A program made the position numbers and the translations under genes. The notes beneath the pieces were generated by a model. That model did not search any database. It was given only the letters and a program-made list of their open reading frames with translations, and was not told the origin of the DNA. Source: Yamagishiella unicocca (lineage: Eukaryota > Chlorophyta > Chlorophyceae > Chlamydomonadales > Volvocaceae). From it: DNA of 64,000 bases. Shown piece by piece: positions 33,618 to 45,100 of the stretch; the stretch's first letter is position 1; each line of letters begins with the position of its first letter. The stretch covers positions 806,001 to 870,000 of the forward strand of contig BDSL01000026.1 in assembly GCA_003116995.1 (NCBI GenBank), given 5' to 3'.

Positions 33618-36492
33618 GTCGGTGGTGCTCGGCTGCAACAACTTCAAGGTCGGAACACGGCTGTGCGGCGCACTGGGGCTGTGTGTGTCGCGCGCGGATT
33701 GCGCTGCTGTGCTGCCCGGAGCCCCAAGGGGACCTGTAAACGGCGGGGCAAGCGCTGCGAAAGAGCGGTGTGCCCTGTTTGCGTACGCGAGGTAGCTAGC
33801 ATGTGTTGACGTGAATGCTGCCGCATCGCAGGTGATTGACTTGGGTGTGATGACACCCTGGGACACGATTCTGGACGCGGCGGTAAAGCACCGCGCGGAC
33901 ATCATCGGGCTGTCGGGCCTCATCACGCCCTCACTCGATGAGATGGTGACCGTGGCCAAGAAGATGGAGGAGCGAGGCTTGAAGGTGCGTCCGGAGGCGG
34001 CTGGCCACTTGTGGCCGAGTGGCAGCCTGGTGGTCACCACCAGTGGGGCACCTCCCTTGGCGGAACACTAACCATTTGACCGACATCGATATCTCCTGGA
34101 GGCCATGCTAATAACCCGAAACGCCGTTTGTGCCCTTCCCCTTCCTGCTGCTGCCTGCTGCTGCCCTTCCCCTGCCTGCTGCTGCCGCCAGACGCCTCTC
34201 CTCATCGGCGGTGCAACCACCTCCAAGATGCACACGGCGGTCAAGATCGCTCCGGCCTACAGCGGCCCCGTGGTGCACGTGCTGGACGCATCACGCGGGG
34301 TGCCCGTGTGCCAGGCCTTCGTAGACAAGAACAAGGCCCAGCGCCAGGTGGGAAATGCGCCACAGGCTGCCCGGCGGTAGCGCTGGCAGCGCGAGTGGGA
34401 AGGCACGCCCATGCTAGCCGACAGCGCCTATCTGCAGGGCCGACCTTCGGGCAGGCCCTGCATCTGTGGATTAAGCAGTCCTAGAATCGAAACCCGCTTT
34501 GGAGATATATCCCATGTGTACATGGGCATATTAATAACTTGCGCGTATGGCCGCTCATCATACGGTCGTATTCGCTGCTTGCCCGCGTGTGCTGCCCGCA
34601 GGACTACATCAGCGAGGTGTCGGAGCAGTATGCAGAGTTGCGAGACGAGTTCTACGCCTCCCTGGAGGACCGCAAGTACCTCAGCCTGCCGGACGCCAGG
34701 AAGCGGGCGCTGGCGGTGGACTGGAAGGACGAGGCCAACAGGCCGGTCAAGCCCAAGGTACGGCTGAGGGAGGGTCGGGTCGGTATTACGGAAAAGTCGT
34801 GTCTCCGCCCCTGCCCTGGTCCAAGGGCGGTGTTTGCGCCGCCTGCCGGCGTGTTACTAATTAGGCTACCTGCGGGTGTGTGTACTCACGGCCGCCCTCC
34901 TGCCCACCCATGTCAACAGGTGATCGGCAACACGGTGCTGTCGGACTTCCCTATCGAGGACGTGCTGGACTACATCGACTGGAACCCCTTCTTCCAGGCC
35001 AGTTGCTTTCCTGGGGGCGAGCGGCCGGAGCCGGGACACCCTCTAGTAGAGCGATGTTACATACATGTAGTGACGCCACCTAGATAATACATATATAGCG
35101 TCATATAACCCTAAACCCCACATATCCACCGTATCCGGCGACCCATATTGACGCGTCATCCTGCCGCCCACATGACAGGTGTGGCAGCTGCGAGGCCGCT
35201 ACCCGAACCGCGGCTTCCCGCGCATCTTCAACGATGCCACCGTCGGTGGGGAAGCAAAGAAGCTGTTTGAGGAGGCCCAGGTGCGTGGTCGGGGTACCGC
35301 TAGTACGCCAGTTTTCTACACCACAGTGGGCACCTGCATGGCGACGGGTTCCCCGGATTGCTATAAATTGTGCCGGTTTCTCGGGTTATTGGCTTGACCT
35401 GACGGGCTAACCTTTCGTGTGTTGCTCGCTCCGTCGCCAGGCCATGTTGAACGACTTCGTGAAGCACAAGCGCGTCAAGCTGAATGCCGTCGTCGGTCTG
35501 TACCCGGCGGCGGCGGTGGGCGACGACATGGAGGTGTACACCGACGAGTCGAGGACCACGGTGGCAGCGCGCTTTGCGGGTCTGCGTCAACAGGCGGAGA
35601 AGGAGGGCACCGACCCCTACTACTGCCTCTCGGACTTCGTTGCACCCAAGGGCAGCGGCCTGGACGACTACATCGGCATGTTTGCGTGCTCTGCCGGTGA
35701 GTCCTGTGCGAGACTGCCACTGTTGAGTGAGCATGCGGCGTCCGTTTGCGAGCAGCTCGCGGTGCTAGTAGTCCCTTTGTTTCTATTCTCGCTACTCATG
35801 TCAACTGGCCCTGCGTCACAGGCCACGGCTTGGAGGACGTGGTTGCCGGCTACAAGGCTGCTGGTGACGACTATAGCTACATTATGGCGGAGGCGCTGGC
35901 GGACCGGCTGGCGGAGGCGCTGGCGGAGAAGGTCCATGAGCTGGTCCGCCGCGAGTACTGGGGCTACGCGCCCGACGAGAAGCTGACTGTGGACGACATG
36001 CTCAAGGTCAAGTACCAGGTGAGGTGGCATCGGGGCGCGGGGAGGAAGACCGGGGCTTGCGAGGACTGGGTTCCTGCACCTCTTTTGCGTCTTGTGTGGG
36101 TGGGGCTGCCGGCCGGCTGGCTGCGGAGAGCGGGTGGGTCGCTTGCAGCCCTGGTCGCCTCTGCAGCATGTGACAGCCGCGGCTGTGGCGACGCTGCTGC
36201 GCAGGGCATTCGTCCCGCTCCCGGCTACCCGTCCCAGCCGGACCACACCGAGAAGGAGACCATGTGGAAGCTGCTGGACGCGGAGACCAGCACGGGCATC
36301 TCGCTGACGGAGTCGCTGGCCATGCTGCCCGCCGCCAGCGTGAGCGGGCTGTACTTCGGCGGGCGCTGCTCGTCGTACTTCGCGGTCGGCAAGATCACCC
36401 GCGAGCAGATCGAGGACTACGCGATGCGGAAAAAGATGGACGTCAAGGACGTGGAGCGGTGGCTGGGGACCATGCTGAACTACGAGCCCTAG
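23897..36492 (+). CDS. METH: B12-dependent methionine synthase with three tandem catalytic modules
   Basis: It transfers a methyl group from methyl-tetrahydrofolate through cobalamin to homocysteine. The exons are 23897-24194 (tentative), 24260-24891, 25102-26702, 27494-28004, 28315-29915, 30118-30625, 30837-32437, 32791-33021, 33194-33290, 33454-33648, 33832-33984, 34192-34347, 34602-34757, 34920-34997, 35179-35280, 35441-35696, 35822-36018 and 36205-36492. All are in phase and give about 2886 residues, against ~1230 for Escherichia coli MetH. The homocysteine plus folate half occurs three times (separate entries). It is followed by one cobalamin domain with DVHDIGKN (axial His) and one AdoMet reactivation domain with [15 protein letters not shown]. 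Intron 14 needs a GC donor (CAG/GCCAGT). Exon 1 is the weakest part: it encodes a hydrophobic stretch, and a donor at 24059 with another acceptor is possible. No in-frame ATG exists in exon 2 before the catalytic domain, so some upstream exon is required. Confidence 0.88.
24260..26702 (+). repeat. METH: METH catalytic module 1 (homocysteine + folate domains)
   Basis: Exon 2 encodes a Pro/Glu-rich linker containing an internal duplication of [18 protein letters not shown], then the barrel start [20 protein letters not shown]. Exon 3 (1601 bases) carries the rest. It keeps the zinc-ligand Cys of GLNCALG and the Cys pair of [12 protein letters not shown], and the folate-domain motifs [28 protein letters not shown] and [10 protein letters not shown]. 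Compared with modules 2 and 3 it has Glu for Lys in HHAELVKR, Asp for Glu in LVDEVGF and Ser/Arg changes in [15 protein letters not shown]. Nothing suggests loss of function. Confidence 0.92.
27494..29915 (+). repeat. METH: METH catalytic module 2
   Basis: Exon 4 opens with [13 protein letters not shown], the normal C-terminal end of the preceding folate domain. It passes through a linker ([17 protein letters not shown]) and restarts the homocysteine barrel at [14 protein letters not shown]. Exon 5 is again 1601 bases and contains both Cys motifs and all folate motifs. The intron between exons 4 and 5 (28005-28314) is unlike those of modules 1 and 3. His becomes Gln in [10 protein letters not shown]. 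Confidence 0.92.
30118..32437 (+). repeat. METH: METH catalytic module 3
   Basis: Exon 6 begins [13 protein letters not shown] and has a linker related to module 2 ([17 protein letters not shown]), then [14 protein letters not shown]. Exon 7 is 1601 bases with all motifs intact. Its internal intron is nearly the same as that of module 1, while the second half of exon 7 follows module 2, so this copy is a mosaic. The following exon (32791-33021, [14 protein letters not shown]) supplies the last folate-domain end and leads into the cobalamin cap helices. Confidence 0.92.
32791..36492 (+). other. METH: METH cobalamin-binding and reactivation domains (single copy)
   Basis: Exons 8-10 encode the cap helices ([40 protein letters not shown]). 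Exons 10-12 encode the Rossmann cobalamin domain, with [24 protein letters not shown] and [17 protein letters not shown]. Exons 14-18 encode the AdoMet activation domain, with [32 protein letters not shown] and [15 protein letters not shown]. All family landmarks are present once, in the usual order, at the usual spacing. Confidence 0.93.
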
Positions 36493-36937
36493 GCGTATGG
36501 ACGTGGGCGCGGAGAGTCAAGAGCGTGTGTGATCGCCAGCGGTCGCTTGCGATACTGCTTTTGCTGCAGGATGTGAGCCAGACTGGCGCTGAGTGATGTT
36601 TTCTTATGCTTACACTTTTGTGTGATGCAGCCGCAATGAGTTTGGATGCTCCGAGGATGGTTTCGACTGAATAGCGCAGCACTGCGAATTGAACACAACA
36701 AATGTCTCGTTGAATACCGGCACGTGATGCTGACGTCAACCCGCCGTGTTGTACCCGCGATGTTGCAGCTCGTGGGTCTAGCTTTTTGATTTGGGCCTCC
36801 CTCCACCTTTTGAAGTAACGCCAACTAAAGCGTATGGCTTTGTCTCAGTGACGATCATTCCTCGGTTCGATGTAGCGGCGGAGGGCTGCCTGTGCGGACA
36901 TGGTCCTGGGGGTGCGGTGATGCCTCGGACCACATCG

Positions 36938-36942
36938 TGTAA
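36938..36942 (+). promoter_or_regulatory. Putative poly(A) signal TGTAA
   Basis: TGTAA lies 446 bases after the methionine synthase stop. Confidence 0.45.
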
Positions 36943-37627
36943 CAGACCGGGAATAACCCGGCGACCTCTCCCTGCCGACCCGACCGTCATCGCCGTGGGT
37001 ACCTGCCCTGCAACTCCGCCAAATACACAAATACATAGAAAACTCCACACCTCATTCGCGGAAGAGAGGAGGGTTCGTAACGCTTAGGCAATAACTAATA
37101 AAAGCACGAGCCAGCAGAGACCCTCGTCGGGGGTGCGGCAGCAGCAGCAATCATCGCGCGCTCCCATCACCGGCCGTCAGCCGTGCTTCCAGCCTCCCTG
37201 CCCGCCTCATAACAACAGGTATGTACCTACCCAGCAGGTGCGGACAGGAACAGCCAGACCTGATGACGTTCCCAGCTGTCGCGAGCTCGGAACGCAGCCT
37301 GCTACCTTAACGTCCTGCGCATTGACCCCGCGAAGGCCCCTCATCGCAAATCCCACACGCAACCCAGCCAACAGCAACGGCTACATAAACCAAGCTGAAG
37401 TCAGAAGCCACGCGCCGCGCCTGTGTACGGCGGCAGCGACAGCGGCGCCTCTTCGGGTCACCCATTTTTGAAAGTGCTACCGAGTATTTGTATTATTTTT
37501 ATTTCACAACACGCAAACTGCGTTACTCGGACGCCACCCGAATCAATATCCAGCAGGTGACCCCCCTCAGCGAGGTGCCACCACACCGACACGCACGCGC
37601 GGGCCATACCTCGACTCGCCTCCGGCC

Positions 37628-37632
37628 TTACA
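37628..37632 (-). promoter_or_regulatory. Putative poly(A) signal TGTAA
   Basis: TTACA on the plus strand lies about 240 bases past the stop of the membrane-protein gene at 37874. Confidence 0.45.
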
Positions 37633-37873
37633 ACAGTCCCAGCACACCCGCCATGGCAATGCCACCACATACATACCAAGTGCGTCCTCCTCCTCCTCCT
37701 CCTCGTGCAGGCGGTCGGTCGTTGCAGACACCAGCTGGATGAATCACACGGTCTCACACCCGGCGCTGCTAGGAGCCCACGCCGCCCGCAACCATATCCT
37801 CGTATTGCAGTCGGGATCCAGATCCAGCTGTGTACCAGGTGCACACACGCGGGGCGAGGCGCGCAGCCCCGCA

Positions 37874-40800
37874 CTACACCGCTGCCGCGACCGGCGCCGG
37901 GTTCGCGGTCGTGGTGAAGTTCACCTGCACCACCCCCGTGCTGCGCCCCCCATCACCCAGTATCAACACGATGTACGTCGTGCCCGGCTGCAGCAGCGGA
38001 CACCGCTGACACCGCTGCAGGTTGAAGGGGCCGTTGGACAGCGGCAGCGTCGAGTTGAGCGTCAGCCCGTAGCTACCGGTGCACTCGTCCGGGGCGGCCG
38101 GAGCCGCTCCCGGGCCGCTACCTGCCTGCACCAGCGGCAGCACGCTGCGCAGCGTGAGGGTGTAGTTGGCCTCCCCCGCCTGGGGGGCCACGTCCAGCAC
38201 CCCACACGCCACTGTGTAGGGGTACAGCAGCCCGCTGACAGCGCTGCTGTAGCCCGAGGCCACCCCCCGCACGTCGTCGTCCTCCACCAAATCCAGCCGC
38301 AGCGCCTGAGGGATCTCCGCCGCGAGCCCGCGCCGGTACCTGCAGGGCCGCCGCTGCCCCGGCTGCAGCCGCCACTGCCGCCGCCACTCCCGCCAGGGCC
38401 GCAGCCAGGGCGCGCCGCTGACGTCATCGCCTGCGAGGGGGCCCGAGCCGGTGGCGAGGGCCAGCCGGCGACTGCGAGCCGCACCGGTGGGTGGGGTAGG
38501 GGGCCACATGGATCAGCAGCGCGGAGGGGGCCGGGGCGGCGGGGTAGAAGACAGCCTCCCGGCACCTGCCCACCTGCCCAACCACCTCCCGGCACCTCTC
38601 GGCACCTGCCCAACCACCTCCCGGCACCTGCCCACCTGCCCAACCACCTCCCGGCGCCCCGGCAGCCAACCCACTTCCCCACCGCTCTCCCTCGTTCGCG
38701 GCTCAGGACCTGCGGTGCCATCCCCCGCCTTACTCGCGTACCGTACCAAAGCACCCGCCCCCCTCCCGTCCCGCCTCCCCCGCTCCCCTCCAGCCTCACC
38801 TGCCCCCCGCCGGCGCCCCCACCGTGTACGCCGCCGGCACCACCGCATAGAACACCATGGCGTCCCTGTTGAGCCGCATCACCAGGCTGACCTGCGCTGC
38901 GCCTACCGCCACCACCTCCGGCCGCACCGTGAAGTCCGTGTTGGACAGGCGCCCCCAGGGCACCAGCAGCCCTACCAGCAGCCCCACAGCCAGCAGGAAC
39001 ACAAGCACCCAGGCCATCGCCAGCCAGAGGGTGCGCCGGGTAGTCCACGAGTACTGCCACGCGGCGTAGAACCTGGGGAGTGAGGGGGGGCCGGGGAGGA
39101 GCGGGGAGGGGAGGGGCGGGGTAGCGAGATGGGGGGAGGGTGGTGTGAGGTGCTGCGGGTGAGACGAGCGCAAGCCACCGGCGGGGAGGGGGTGACGGCA
39201 GCCGGCTCTGGCAAGTGGACCTCCCCTCGCCCGCAGTGCACGTCTCAACATCCCGGCCCCGCACCGCCCCTGGTGCCAGCCGGGGACATCGCTGCCTGCC
39301 AGCCCCCGGCTGTAAGCCCCTACTGCCATGCAGGGCCGCGATAACGACGATGCGGGTCCATGCTGATGGCGATGCGGGTCCATGCTGATGGCGACGAGAG
39401 CCGCTACGCGCGCGCACCTCCAGCACTGGTGAGCCGGGTGCAGCATGTACGGCAGGAAGACGATGTAGAACGGCCGCTGCCCCCGCCGTCCCGCCTGGAT
39501 CCCCCCCCGGCTGCCGCCCAGGCGGGAGGCGTCCAGCATGCCACCCCCCATTCTGCTGCCACCCCCGGGTCGCATGCCCCGGCGGTCGGGCATCAGTCCC
39601 GAGTCCGGAGAGGCGTCCAGGAGCCAGTCGTCCGGTGCCCCGGGGTGCGGCCCCGGCCGCCGCTCCTGTAGCGGCTGGCCGCGCTGCCGGTCCATGGCCT
39701 CTGTCTGCGTGGCTGCCGCAGTCACCGCCACTGCCGCAGCCCGGCCAGCCGCCTCCCGCCCCGAGTGGGCTGCCAGTGCGGCCGCTGCTGCCGCTGCTGC
39801 CGCCGCGCCGTGCTCCCGCTCCCTGACCACGTGCTGCCGTACATTGGTGTTCTCCACTGCCAAGTGGTGCAGCTGCTGCTTCTGGGACTCCAGGGCGGTG
39901 AGCAGCTTCCTGGAGGGGTGGGGAGCAGGGGGGTGGCATAACGATCCAGGGGGGACAAAGAGGGTGGGGAGGAGGGAGACGAATGACGGGAGTCGGGCGG
40001 TGCTGTATGGATCATCGACGGGGAGTTGAAGGGGCAGAGGCGAGGAATGGGAGCCGGCAGGTGCACCCACGGCGCCAACGCCGCACAGCCCTAATGCGAT
40101 CCGCCTTCCGCTTGCCGTACCTTATTTCCACCTGGTCCTGATCATACAGCTCTTTGAAGACCTGCGGGAGGACCAGCAGCAGCAGCTCACTCGGCAGCGC
40201 TCTACGGCTGGGGACTTGGGACGGGAAGGAAGAGACACAGCCGCAGCCGAGTCTGTAACAAGGCCGCGCGCAACTAGGCAGCCATAGGGCTCCGAAACAC
40301 GTTATCGTGCAGGGACAGGGCGGTGACCCGTGAGCTGCCACGTGCATCAGCTACCTGGTAGAGGTTGTTCATCTGGGCGGAAAACGCGGTGTACATTGGA
40401 TCCCCTCGGTTTGCCCGCAGGCTGTCCAGGTAAGGAGCCAGCGCGTCCTGCCGGAGAAGGCGAGGGGGGGAATGAGGCTTTGATGTATAGAGGCGTGGCT
40501 TCACGTGCGCTTAATGGGAGTGTGACGGCGGGGAGACGGGTGGGCGGAAGGCGGGAGACACCGCACCGCCATCAACAACGCGCGCCGTCATACCCCTCAT
40601 ACCTCAGGCCTGTGTCCAAACAACGCTGCTGCGGCCTCCGCGTCGCTGCGTTGCGACACGCCCTCGTCGCGCCCCGACTCGTCGCCCATTCCTGCAGACA
40701 TGACATGATTCGATTGAGAATGGCGAAAATGGTTTAACCCGTTGCAAATCCAGTCGGGATTTTGCCAAGCTCCTTGCCTGCAGCAAGCGTTGCCCGAACG

Positions 40801-40898
40801 ACCTCTCCAGCTTCGGGCTGAAACAGGGGATTCTTGGCATATGTAGGCTGACGTTGTGGCTGTACACTCCGAGATAAAAGGACAAATTCCTCTGCCAT
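37874..40898 (-). CDS. Uncharacterised single-pass membrane protein, coiled coil plus beta-rich ectodomain
   Basis: I do not recognise a named family. Seven exons (40778-40898, 40603-40691, 40355-40447, 40121-40161, 39418-39909, 38800-39072, 37874-38339) join in phase to 524 residues. The N-terminal half is polar: MAEEFVLLSRS, then YLDSLRANRGDP, then a probable coiled coil from LYQVFKELYDQDQVEIRKLL to VVRERE. An Ala-run and a Gly/Arg/Met-rich low-complexity stretch follow. One strong membrane helix follows TTRRTLW (MAWVLVFLLAVGLLVGLLVPW). The last ~240 residues look beta-rich and extracytoplasmic, with NxS/T sites and a CTG...CQRCP cysteine cluster. The segment TDFTVRPEVVAVGAAQVSL and the following YAVVPAAY resemble the fibronectin-like repeats of large algal surface proteins; this is a weak inference. 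Intron 1 uses a GC donor (CAG/GCAAGG). There is no evident signal peptide, so the helix may act as a signal anchor. Confidence 0.6.
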
Positions 40899-42142
40899 TG
40901 TTATCTTTCACTAGTTCTGCACCGCGATACTTCTAGCACCATGTAAAATGCAAATGGAAGACTCTGCCAGAACATTGTCAGCAGTAGGGGTACCATTTTG
41001 GACCATTTTGTTGGTAAGACCTGGATCACTAGGGCGTTGAGATGTAGAGCAATTCAGTTCTAGTTCCAGAGTAACTTCCGGAGCCCTATGGAAGCCCAAG
41101 TGAGGCACAACCTTTGGAATACTATCCTATTGAAGTGATTAAGCTCCAAGCAGACGAGAATTGTGTAGGACACTCCTTCGCCGCGGCACGCTGTACGACA
41201 AACCAGCAGAACCGGACCCACATCCGATTTTGCCCGCGAGCCACTAGTGGCAAGTCATTAGCGTCTATAGTCTTATAGAAATGTGTAACCTCCCTTGTGT
41301 CAACTGCCTGTGTCTCCAACTGTCGGGGAAGAATTTCGGTTCTCAAGGAGGTTTTTAGCGTTTGCCTTAGGTACAACATTTTTGACATTGTGGGTACGCC
41401 GGTGTGCACGTGCACGGGATGGATCGCGTCAATGTTCTTTGATCTGTGGGCTCACAGGGTATGGTGTGGCTACGCTGTACGTCCCGATCACGGTTCCTAC
41501 AGTCCGACAGACGCCCATGACAGGCAAAAGGGTTCCTGTTGCATGCCATGGCGCCAACAGGGGCCACTGTCGCAGCTGTTGTTGCAACCAACTAAACGAT
41601 CGCAGCGCGGGGCTGCTTTTCGGTGTGGTTGAGCAGGTTCTCCTGATACTAAGGCACGGCAGTCTTACAGGTTTCACGGCATTGATGCCTCTGGCTGCTT
41701 ATTTTATCGGACTAGATCGGACCCCGACACCAGCGGCAGGGATGCGCCCACCTGGCGGCCCACCTGGCCGGCCGGTCGGCCCCTGCACGTTCGTATGTAC
41801 AATCACGACCGCCTCGGGCGGTTATTCACATATAGAGAAGGTTTTTGATAAGAGGATCCGCACCGAAGCTATCGTCACGTTTCCTCGCGCACGGTGTCGC
41901 AGCGCTCGCACGCCACCAGCCCCCCGCCGTGCCCCGCACTGGGCGCCTACCTGGAGCCCAGCTTGCGCTCCTTATTAGGGTATCACCAGCACCACATTAT
42001 CCTGGCCGGCGTCCGACTACCTCCATACACACACGCACACACCCCAGAGCGCGACGTATACACCAGCAAAACTTCCAGCTCACTTCTGGGGCGCGTCCCC
42101 AGCCGCCGGCCTCATCCATTCACCGCGAGCCACTGCGTCCAA
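40899..42142. other. Intergenic, no supported gene
   Basis: This separates the 5' end of the membrane-protein gene from the 3' end of the dynein gene, both on the minus strand. A TTACA at 41665-41669 (TGTAA on the minus strand) may end the dynein transcript. I recognise nothing else. Confidence 0.5.
41665..41669 (-). promoter_or_regulatory. Putative poly(A) signal TGTAA (dynein)
   Basis: It reads TGTAA on the minus strand, about 475 bases after the dynein stop codon. Confidence 0.35.
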
Positions 42143-45100
42143 CTAGACGCTGAGGAACAGCGACAGCCCCGCCAGCGTCCAGCTGTCCATCTCCTCCGGC
42201 CCGCTGACCGGCAGCTGCACCCGCGACAGCAGCTTGCTGCGCTCGCTGGTCATGTACAGCGGCGCCTCCATGTAGCTGCTGTAGGCGAACGGCGCGTCCT
42301 TGGGCAGCCACACCATGCACATGGGCGGGATGGCGCGGAAGGCGGGCGCCTCCGCCGTCACCGGGCTCAGCCGGCTGCCGTCGAAGGTGGCGCCCTGCAT
42401 GATCATACCGCCCAGCAGCACCACCGGCGCCGCGCCGGCAGCCGCCTTGAGCTTCCCCGCGTCCCAGCTCGTCACCGGCTTGAGCATGTCCATGGAGCAG
42501 CCCAGCGAGCGCGCCGACTGCTGGCGCAGCGCGTTGAGGAAGGTGCCCGGGTGGAACACGGAGCTCAGCTCCAGTGGGCCCGCGCCGCCGCTGCCGTCCA
42601 GCAGCCCGCCGCCTCCTGGCTGCTGGCAGCGCTGCCAGTGCCCCTCGATCGCCACCGCCTTGGCCACCACCGCGCGGCAGTAGTCCATGGGCGCCTCCGG
42701 CCCCTCCCACGCCGCGTCCCAGGAGCCGGGCACCGTGTCCGCCAGCAGCGCCGTGCCGCTGGACTGCACCCCCGAGGACAGCGTGTCCGTGCCCTTGAGC
42801 ACGCGCGCAATGGCGCCCAGCGTGCGGTCGATGAGCGCCACCAGGCTGGCGCCCTTGTAGCGCTCCAGCGCGACGAAGTTCTCGATGGGCGCGCCGCCCT
42901 TGTCGGCGGTGCCCCTCGCGCGGATGTCCTTCATGGCGGCCTTGAGGGCGCCCGCGCCCGACATGAGCTGGTCCCACAGCCGCAGCAGCGGGCCCAGCTG
43001 TGTCTGCCACTGCGTGCGGTTGAAGCCACCCGCCACGTCGGCGCGCAGGCTCATGGCCTTGAGCTGCGAGATGACGCGGCTGGAGTTGACCTGCTGCGCC
43101 GTGCGGTCGATGTTGTCGGGCATGCAGAACAGCCCCGGCGTGTCCACGTCGGGCAGCGCGGAGATGATGGACACGTAGTCGGCGCGGTGGTTGGTGGTTG
43201 GAACAACCACCTTGCTGCCAGGCAGCGGCCGCACCTTGCCGCCGGCGGCGCCCACGGTCTCGGGGCTGAAGAGGCGGCGCAGGAAGGTGACCAGCACCTG
43301 CGAGTCGAAGGGGTTGTCCAGGCGGCCGCCGTAGATGGCGTCGTCCAGCAGGCCCAGCAGCAGCTGCCACTGCGGCGCGGTGCCGGTGCGGGTGGCCTGG
43401 CTGATGACGTCCATGCCCGAGCGCAAGTCGGCGAACGAGAACTCGTAGAACTTGGTCCAACCCTGCATGCGGTGGAGGCGGAGGTGGAGGCGGAGGTGGG
43501 TGTTAACAGACGGGACAAAGGAATCTGATGGTGAGGCAAATTATGAGAACGTGGGGAGAACGCTCTGTGGCCTTGTAGCAGGGTGATGCAAACTGGGGGA
43601 AAGGGACATGCGGTGCTCACAAGGCCCCGCTGCAGCTCTCGCGCCTTTAGCAACGCGCCATCATCACCACAAGCCCCGCCCCGCCTAGTACACGGGGGCT
43701 TTCCTCACCAGCCCCCAGGGCCCCAGCCCCAGCCGCCCATTGCAACCCCCCAGCGTAGCTCCTCCTGGCCCCCCCACCTGCGGGATGTATGTGCGCCTCT
43801 CCTGCACCACGGCGTGGAACCAGGCCAGAACGAACAACAGCTGCGCCCGGATGGGGGAGCCGGACGTGAGGTACTCGGCCGACCAGGCCTCGTAGGTGCG
43901 CTGCAGGTTCTTCTTCATGCCGGGGGGGGCCTCGAAGGTGATCTGGTGGGGGGGGGAGGGGGCCGGCGCGGGCATTAGGGAGGCCGTGATTGGTTAGTCA
44001 CAGCAGTCACAGCCGCCACATGGGGCCCGGGGGCGCAATGGGCGTTCTTCCTCGTAGTGAGGCGGTGTTCCACGATGCAGGGGCACGATGCAGGGGCCGC
44101 ACCAACAACTTCCTTTCCCCCCTCAATTTGCTCCAAGTGCTCCAGCATGCGCCCGCAACCACGTGCCCGAAGTCTATGCGCCAACTACACTTCCCATGTC
44201 GTGTAACCGGGCCCTTATGCCCCCGCCTCCCCACCCACCTTGAGGCTCATCTCCAGCAGCGTGGAGGGGAACTTGGGGTGCGGCTCCGAGGTGAGGAAGA
44301 TGCGGAAGTTCTCGTGCTTCTCCAGCATGAGCAGCTCCTTCTCCAGGGAGGGCAGCCAGCTGACCGCCAGGTGCACGTTCTTCAGCACCAGCCAGTCGCC
44401 CGACTTGGCGCACTCGCGCAGCAGCACCACCGCCTTCTCCGCCTGGCCCTGGCCCATGGCAACCTCATGGTACCTGGTGTACGGCAGCCGCAGGCGGTGG
44501 AGGGGCGAAGCGGCATGGTCAGAGGAGAACGGTGAGTGAGGCGCATAGGGCGGGGGACGGGTAGAGTGAGGTGGTCAGCCACAGGAGGCGCAGGGCTCTC
44601 CGCCATCCCCCTCATCCCTCCCACGTGTCGGCCCCCCTCCGTGGACTTCCTCGAAACCCCCCGTGGACTCGCGGATCCTCTCATAACCTCCCCCACCAGC
44701 ACCCCCCTCGTCCGCGCCGCCGCCCGCACGTACTTCTCCTTGCCCATGGTCGCCGCCGCATGCTCCGACAGCTCCTGCGACGGGTCCGCTCCCGGCGTGG
44801 TGATGAACAGCACGGGCTCGTCTCCGCGGCTCTCGCCCTCGATGAGCGTCTTGAGCGAGAAGGGCGGCGGCGACACCGACTTGATGTTCAGCGTGCCGCA
44901 GATGAACGACGACATGGCGGACTGCAGCCGGTCGGGCCGGAAGGCCTTGACCAGCAGCAGCTGCTGGAAGGGGTTCACCTTGCCGCCAGCCACCTTGCCC
45001 GGCAGGGCGTCTGTGGCGCCGCTGGCCCACTGCGACCACAGCCCCGAGTCCGACAGCTCGGCGGCGGCCACCAGCTGCGGGAAGGCGGCGGCCAGGGCCG

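Larger units (their letters stand above)
36493..37873. other. Convergent 3' intergenic region
   Basis: This lies between the methionine synthase stop and the stop of the minus-strand membrane-protein gene. It holds the two probable poly(A) signals and no coding segment. Confidence 0.5.

Noticed and set aside
41894..43528. 544-codon open frame on the plus strand
   Set aside because: It is the antisense shadow of the GC-rich last dynein exon and has low-complexity Arg/His/Gln composition with no domain.
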